DNA from: an uncultured Lachnoanaerobaculum sp.
Lineage (GTDB): Bacteria; Bacillota; Clostridia; Lachnospirales; Lachnospiraceae
NCBI GenBank assembly: GCA_937925515.1
Contig: CALALP010000060.1
Span: forward strand, 1-19,231
Reading direction: 5' to 3'
Length of the DNA stretch: 19,231 nucleotides
The translations under genes were made by a program, and so were the position numbers. The notes under the pieces are model-generated. The model saw only the letters and a program-made list of their open reading frames with translations, was not told the DNA's origin and searched no databases. Shown piece by piece: positions 14,994 to 19,231 of this stretch (positions are counted from its first letter, which is position 1; each line of letters starts with the position of its first letter).

Positions 14994-15887
14994 ATGCATA
15001 AATCCAAGGAAAGAAGTAGGTTTATAGCAATATGTCTCGCACCTGCTTTGATACTCTTTTTGGCATTTATGGTTATACCTACTCTTAATGTGTTTTGGAT
15101 GTCAACTCTAAAATGGGGTGGACTTTCAGCTAATAAAAAGTTTGTCGGTTTTAATAACTTTCTTATAATAATAAAAGATATGAACTTTATAAGGGCGTTG
15201 CAGAACACATTATTTTTAATAGTAATTGTAACTATATTTACATTAGCATTTGCAGTTATCTTTGCTGCAATACTTGTAAGAGAGAAAATTAAAGGTCAAA
15301 ATATTTTTAGAATTATATTTTATATTCCGAACATACTTTCAGTAGTAGTAATTTCTGCTATATTTAGTGCAATTTATGATCCAAGTAATGGTCTTTTAAA
15401 TAGTATAATAGGTATTTTTAAACCTGAGAATTGGGGTGGAATAAAGTATCTTGGAGATCCTAATATAGTAGTATTTTCAATAGCAGGTGCTATGATATGG
15501 CAGGCAATAGGTTATTATATGGTAATGTATATGGCAAGTATGAGTTCTATTTCAATACACCTTTATGAGGCGGCAGACCTTGAGGGTGCAACAAGAATAG
15601 AACAGTTTATACATATTACACTTCCATTAATATGGAATAATATAAGAACTACACTTACATTTTTCATTATCAGTACAATCAATTTAAGTTTCCTTTTTGC
15701 AAAAGTTATGACAAGTGGAGGTCCTGACGGTGCAAGTGAAACAGTGTTAAGCTATTTATATAAACAAGCTTATGATAATGCAAGTTATGGTTATGGTATG
15801 GCAATAGGAGCTACTGTATTTATTATATCATTTATACTTAGTGCAGTAGTAAATAGTGTTACCAAACGTGAAGTTATAGAATTTTAG
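14994..15887 (+). CDS. Sugar ABC transporter permease (MalF/UgpA type)
   Basis: A 297-residue inner membrane permease with six predicted helices. The first lies near residues 10-35 (APALILFLAFMVIPTLNVFW). The cytoplasmic EAA loop, EAADLEGATRIEQFIHITLP (192-211), contacts the transporter ATPase. GGGGGA precedes the ATG. It forms the transmembrane channel with the next permease, which starts only 11 bases downstream. No ATPase gene is in this operon, so a shared MsmK-like ATPase encoded elsewhere is expected. Confidence 0.94.
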   Translation: MHKSKERSRFIAICLAPALILFLAFMVIPTLNVFWMSTLKWGGLSANKKFVGFNNFLIIIKDMNFIRALQNTLFLIVIVTIFTLAFAVIFAAILVREKIKGQNIFRIIFYIPNILSVVVISAIFSAIYDPSNGLLNSIIGIFKPENWGGIKYLGDPNIVVFSIAGAMIWQAIGYYMVMYMASMSSISIHLYEAADLEGATRIEQFIHITLPLIWNNIRTTLTFFIISTINLSFLFAKVMTSGGPDGASETVLSYLYKQAYDNASYGYGMAIGATVFIISFILSAVVNSVTKREVIEF

Positions 15888-15898
15888 GGAGAACGGAT

Positions 15899-16771
15899 AT
15901 GGAAAAAGATAAAGGATTTAGTTTATATAAATTATTTATATATGTAGTTTTAATAGCTTTAGCAATATCTATTGTTATCCCTGTGGGTTGGGTTTTTATG
16001 GCAAGTATTAAGGAGAACAAGGAATTTTATGCAAGTCCTTGGAATCTTCCTAAAGGCTTGTATTTTGAAAACTTTGTAAATGCTTTTGCAAAAGCTAAAA
16101 TGGGAGAGTACCTTTTAAGCTCAGTTACAGTAACAGCTTTAGCACTTTTAATACTTTTAGTTGTAGCACTTCCGGCTGCTTATGTACTTGCCAGATACGA
16201 TTTTATGGGAGGCAAACTTATAAGAGTGCTTTTTATGGGAGGACTTTTTATAAATGTAAACTACATAGTTGTACCTATATTTCTTATGATTCTTGATTGG
16301 GATAGAGCTATTTATAATGCATTAAATATAGAGTTTTTCCTTAATAATGTTTTTGTATTGGCAGTGGTATATGCAGCTACGGCACTTCCATTTACAATAT
16401 ATCTTTTACAAAGTTATTTCAAGACTTTGCCTAAGGCTTATGAGGAGGCGGCTTACATTGACGGCAGTGCATATTTTCAAACAATGACTAAGATAATGTT
16501 GCCACTTGCAAAACCCTCAATAGTTACAGTTATACTATTTAACTTTTTGAGCTTTTGGAATGAATATATAATAGCACTTACACTTATGCCAAATGCAAAT
16601 AAAACATTACCTGTTGGAGTAGTTAATCTCTATCAGGCAGCTAGAGGTAAGGCAGAGTATGGAACTTTGTATGCAGGTTTAGTGCTTGTAATGTTACCTA
16701 CATTAATCATGTATATTTTAGTACAAAAGAAACTTACAGAGGGAATGACACTTGGAGGAATTAAGGATTGA
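15899..16771 (+). CDS. Sugar ABC transporter permease (MalG/UgpE type)
   Basis: A 290-residue permease with six predicted helices and the EAA loop EAAYIDGSAYFQTMTKIMLP starting at Glu183. It has the usual MalG-type ending, KKLTEGMTLGGIKD. AGGGAGA precedes the ATG. It pairs with the upstream MalF-type permease to move the sugar delivered by the lipoprotein. The next gene, a small membrane protein, starts 20 bases later. Confidence 0.94.
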   Translation: MEKDKGFSLYKLFIYVVLIALAISIVIPVGWVFMASIKENKEFYASPWNLPKGLYFENFVNAFAKAKMGEYLLSSVTVTALALLILLVVALPAAYVLARYDFMGGKLIRVLFMGGLFINVNYIVVPIFLMILDWDRAIYNALNIEFFLNNVFVLAVVYAATALPFTIYLLQSYFKTLPKAYEEAAYIDGSAYFQTMTKIMLPLAKPSIVTVILFNFLSFWNEYIIALTLMPNANKTLPVGVVNLYQAARGKAEYGTLYAGLVLVMLPTLIMYILVQKKLTEGMTLGGIKD

Positions 16772-16791
16772 TATAAGAAAGTAGGTATAAG

Positions 16792-16965
16792 ATGAAAGGT
16801 ATTTCGCCGGTTAAGGCATTAATAATTTTGTTAGTTTTCATTGTTTCTATAATACTAGTATTTGTAGGACGTGCTAAAGAGGGCTATATGGGACTATTAC
16901 TTGAAATTATAGGTATAGTAGGTCTTATTTTAGAGTTATACATATATAATAAACAGTACAGTTAA
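16792..16965 (+). CDS. Small two-helix membrane protein, 57 residues
   Basis: ATG at 16792 opens a 57-codon frame ending in TAA at 16963. The protein has two hydrophobic helices, about residues 8-26 and 33-52, joined by the polar turn GRAKEGYMG, and a short polar tail. Only a weak GTAGG-type ribosome binding site precedes it. It sits between the permease and phosphorylase genes in the same orientation with short gaps, which supports it as a real gene. I recall similar short proteins next to GH112 genes in Lachnospiraceae (possibly DUF6903, from memory). Its role is unknown; a small accessory subunit of the transporter is one possibility. Confidence 0.75.
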   Translation: MKGISPVKALIILLVFIVSIILVFVGRAKEGYMGLLLEIIGIVGLILELYIYNKQYS

Positions 16966-16993
16966 AAGATAAATAAATGTTAGGAGTTTTTAA

Positions 16994-19147
16994 ATGATTA
17001 GAGGCGGTAGACTTACTTTACCAACAGATTTAGATATGGTAAAGGAAACATTAGAGTTAATAGAGGAACTAGACGCAGACGCTATAAGAGATTGCGACGG
17101 CACATTGATGCCTGAGGAACTTACAAATGTAAAGCAAAAAATTTATGCAACATATTACACTACTAGAAAAGATAATGACTGGGCAAATGCAAACCCTGAG
17201 GAAGTTCAACAAGAATATTTGATTACTGATAGACATACAGCAGTATCAGAAAGGCTTGAAATAGAGCTAATGAAAGGCTTTCATACTCAGCAGTTAAAGG
17301 TAAATGATATTGACGACCCTAAGGAGTGGTGGGAAGTTATTGATAGAACCACAGGAGAAGTTGTACCGACAAGTGATTGGTCGTACAATTCTAAATCAGG
17401 AAAGGTTACATTAAACTCAAAACCTTTTCATGTGTATACAGTAAGTTTCTTGGCATTTTTAATATGGGATCCTGTACATATGTATAATTTTATTACAAAT
17501 GACTGGACAGACGCACCTCATCAGCTTACATTTGATGTAAGACAACCTAAAACTAAGGAATATGTAAAGAAAAAACTAAGGAAGTTTTGCGAAGATAACC
17601 CACATGTAAATGTAATTAGATTTACTACATTTTTCCACCAATTTACTCTTACATTTGATGATAAAAAAAGAGAAAAATTTGTAGAATGGTTTGGTTATAG
17701 TGCAAGTGTAAGCCCTTATATTTTAAGACAGTTTGAAAAGTGGGCAGGTTATAAGTTCAGACCTGAGTTCATTGTAGATCAAGGCTATCATAATTCAACA
17801 TTTAGACCACCTTCAAAGGAGTTTAAAGATTTTATTGAATTTCAGCAAATAGAAGTTAGTAAACTTGCAAAGGAATTAGTTGATATAGTTCATAGTTATG
17901 GCAAAGAGGCTATGATGTTTTTGGGAGATCATTGGATTGGAACAGAGCCTTTTGGAAAATATTTCAAAAATATAGGACTTGATGCAGTTGTAGGTTCTGT
18001 TGGAAATGGCGTAACTATGAGAATGATTTCAGACATAAAAGGTTGTGGCTATACAGAGGGTAGATTATTACCTTATTTCTTCCCTGATGTGTTTACAGAG
18101 GGAGGAGACCCAATAGGAGAGGCAAAAACAAACTGGCTACAAGCAAGGCGAGCAATGCTTAGAAGTCCACTTGATAGAATAGGATATGGTGGATATTTAA
18201 AGCTTGCTTTAAATCAGGCAGGTTTCATAGATACCATAAAACAAATAGTAAGTGAGTTTAGACAAATTCATGAGCAAATGAAGAGCAATAAGGCTTATGT
18301 AGCACCTTTTAAAGTGGCTATTTTAAATTGTTGGGGTTCTATAAGGAGGTGGATGAGCAATCAAGTTCATCATGCCATTTGGTATAGAGAAATTTATAGC
18401 TATGTAGGAGTTATTGAATGTTTAAGTGGAATGCCTTTTGAAGTTGAATTTATAAATTTTGATGATATAAAGGCAGGAATAGATAAGGATATTAAGGTTA
18501 TTATAAATGCAGGTGCGGCAGGAACTTCTTGGAGTGGAGATAAGGCTTGGATTGATGAAGAAGTTGTTACAAGTATAAGAAAATGGGTCTATGAGGGAGG
18601 TGGTTTCATAGGCGTAGGCGATGCAACAGCTTATCAACATCAAGGAAGATTTTTCCAACTAAGTGATGTCTTGGGTGTTGATAAAGAAGTTGGATTTACT
18701 ATGAGCACTGATAAATATAATGATTGCAATCCTAAACATTTTCTACTTGAAGATATAGACGAAAGTATTGACTTTGGAGAGGGCTGTGCAGGAGTATATG
18801 CTACCGGAGATAATTATCAAGTGCTTGCAATGGATCAAAAATATGTGCAACTTAGTGTTAATACTTTTGGAAAAGGTAGGTCAGTATATTTTGCAGGACT
18901 TCCTTATTCTCCTGTAAATACAAGACTATTACTAAGAGCATTATATTTTGTATCTTCAAATGAAGATATTATGAAAGAATACTATGTGTCAAATGTAAAC
19001 ACTGAAATAGCTGCATTTGAGGAAACAGGTAAAATAGCAATTATAAATAATAGTGAGAAAGAACAAGAAACAGAACTTTTCATAGCAGGAGAGAAAAAAG
19101 GAAAATATAAACTTAAAGAAATGGAAATGCTTTGGGTTAATATATAA
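16994..19147 (+). CDS. lnpA: GH112 beta-1,3-galactosyl-N-acetylhexosamine phosphorylase
   Basis: A 717-residue cytoplasmic phosphorylase of family GH112. It begins RGGRLTLPTDLDMVKE and carries ADAIRDCDGT (Arg32), a strong family hallmark. FLGDHWIGTEPFG holds Asp312, which corresponds in position to the catalytic acid Asp313 of the Bifidobacterium longum enzyme. The order is an N-terminal barrel (to about 430), a Rossmann-like middle domain starting near VAILNCWGS (about 436), and a small C-terminal beta domain. The family splits galactosyl disaccharides with phosphate to give galactose 1-phosphate. Members prefer galacto-N-biose, lacto-N-biose, or galactosyl-1,4-rhamnose, and the last cannot be excluded here. 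TTAGGAG precedes the ATG. It is the last gene of the uptake operon. N-acetylhexosamine kinase and the other lnp genes are not in the window. Confidence 0.93.
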   Translation: MIRGGRLTLPTDLDMVKETLELIEELDADAIRDCDGTLMPEELTNVKQKIYATYYTTRKDNDWANANPEEVQQEYLITDRHTAVSERLEIELMKGFHTQQLKVNDIDDPKEWWEVIDRTTGEVVPTSDWSYNSKSGKVTLNSKPFHVYTVSFLAFLIWDPVHMYNFITNDWTDAPHQLTFDVRQPKTKEYVKKKLRKFCEDNPHVNVIRFTTFFHQFTLTFDDKKREKFVEWFGYSASVSPYILRQFEKWAGYKFRPEFIVDQGYHNSTFRPPSKEFKDFIEFQQIEVSKLAKELVDIVHSYGKEAMMFLGDHWIGTEPFGKYFKNIGLDAVVGSVGNGVTMRMISDIKGCGYTEGRLLPYFFPDVFTEGGDPIGEAKTNWLQARRAMLRSPLDRIGYGGYLKLALNQAGFIDTIKQIVSEFRQIHEQMKSNKAYVAPFKVAILNCWGSIRRWMSNQVHHAIWYREIYSYVGVIECLSGMPFEVEFINFDDIKAGIDKDIKVIINAGAAGTSWSGDKAWIDEEVVTSIRKWVYEGGGFIGVGDATAYQHQGRFFQLSDVLGVDKEVGFTMSTDKYNDCNPKHFLLEDIDESIDFGEGCAGVYATGDNYQVLAMDQKYVQLSVNTFGKGRSVYFAGLPYSPVNTRLLLRALYFVSSNEDIMKEYYVSNVNTEIAAFEETGKIAIINNSEKEQETELFIAGEKKGKYKLKEMEMLWVNI

Positions 19148-19201
19148 TTTTTGCGTGCTGATAAAGCTTTAAGTTTAAAGTACATATATTTCTAATACAA
19201 T

Positions 19202-19231
19202 GGGGGGGTGCCTCGCCGTCGGCGAGGCACC
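19202..19231. repeat. GC-rich palindrome at right window end
   Basis: A run of seven G residues and then GGTGCCTCGCCG-T-CGGCGAGGCACC (from 19207), a palindrome with 12-base arms around a single T. The core matches that of the left-end palindrome at 1-29 except for the central base. The flanking arm bases differ (TG/CA here, ATTT/AAAT there) but stay complementary. The sequence stops where C residues pairing with the G-run would be expected, so the element is cut by the window end. It lies about 55 bases after the GH112 stop codon and could help end that transcript, though no T-run is visible. The bases 19148-19201 hold no other feature I can name. Confidence 0.8.

Noticed and set aside
1..19231. 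CRISPR array, tRNA, rRNA or known riboswitch
   Set aside because: No regularly spaced direct repeats, cloverleaf with a T-arm motif, or conserved riboswitch core could be found by reading the intergenic regions.

Overview
The window looks like a complete or nearly complete contig from a low-GC, Gram-positive anaerobe, most likely a Lachnospiraceae member of the Clostridia. The evidence is AT-rich DNA, strong AGGAGG-type ribosome binding sites, a sugar-binding lipoprotein with an acidic 'AEETTKA' linker typical of that family, and glycoside hydrolases of Lachnospiraceae type. The genus cannot be fixed from the sequence. All real genes lie on the + strand. Both ends of the window break inside a very GC-rich palindrome with the same core (1-34 and 19202-19231), which suggests a dispersed repeat that stopped the assembly.

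Region 1 (365-6908) is a tight operon. It encodes a cytoplasmic GH3 glycosidase, a GtrA-like four-helix membrane protein translationally coupled to it, a second GH3 enzyme with its two catalytic domains in swapped order and membrane anchors at both ends, and an unrecognised four-helix membrane protein. Region 2 (6940-9201) has its own promoter, a leader hairpin, an atypical Ser/Thr kinase fused to a CpaE/TadZ-like P-loop domain, a stand-alone degenerate relative of that domain, and a strong terminator. The kinase has no canonical start codon: the best-placed initiation codon is ATA.

Region 3 (9227-9490) is an internally deleted IS1182-type insertion sequence that keeps a 49-codon in-frame remnant of its transposase. 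Region 4 (9575-13125) is a pair of ABC exporter half-transporters. The second is cut by a single in-frame TAA directly after its H-loop, and the missing 48 codons remain readable beyond the stop.

Region 5 (13450-19147) is a sugar uptake and phosphorolysis operon: binding lipoprotein, a hairpin terminator or attenuator, two permeases, a 57-residue membrane protein, and a GH112 phosphorylase of the galacto-N-biose/lacto-N-biose type. The likely scheme is that a beta-1,3-galactosyl disaccharide from mucin or milk glycans is imported intact and split by phosphate inside the cell. No transporter ATPase and no N-acetylhexosamine kinase are encoded here, so they must be elsewhere.

The most unusual items are the kinase/pseudo-ATPase pair with its ATA start and leader hairpin, the paired contig-end palindromes with compensated arms, the single-codon break of the ABC exporter, and the IS1182 deletion derivative.
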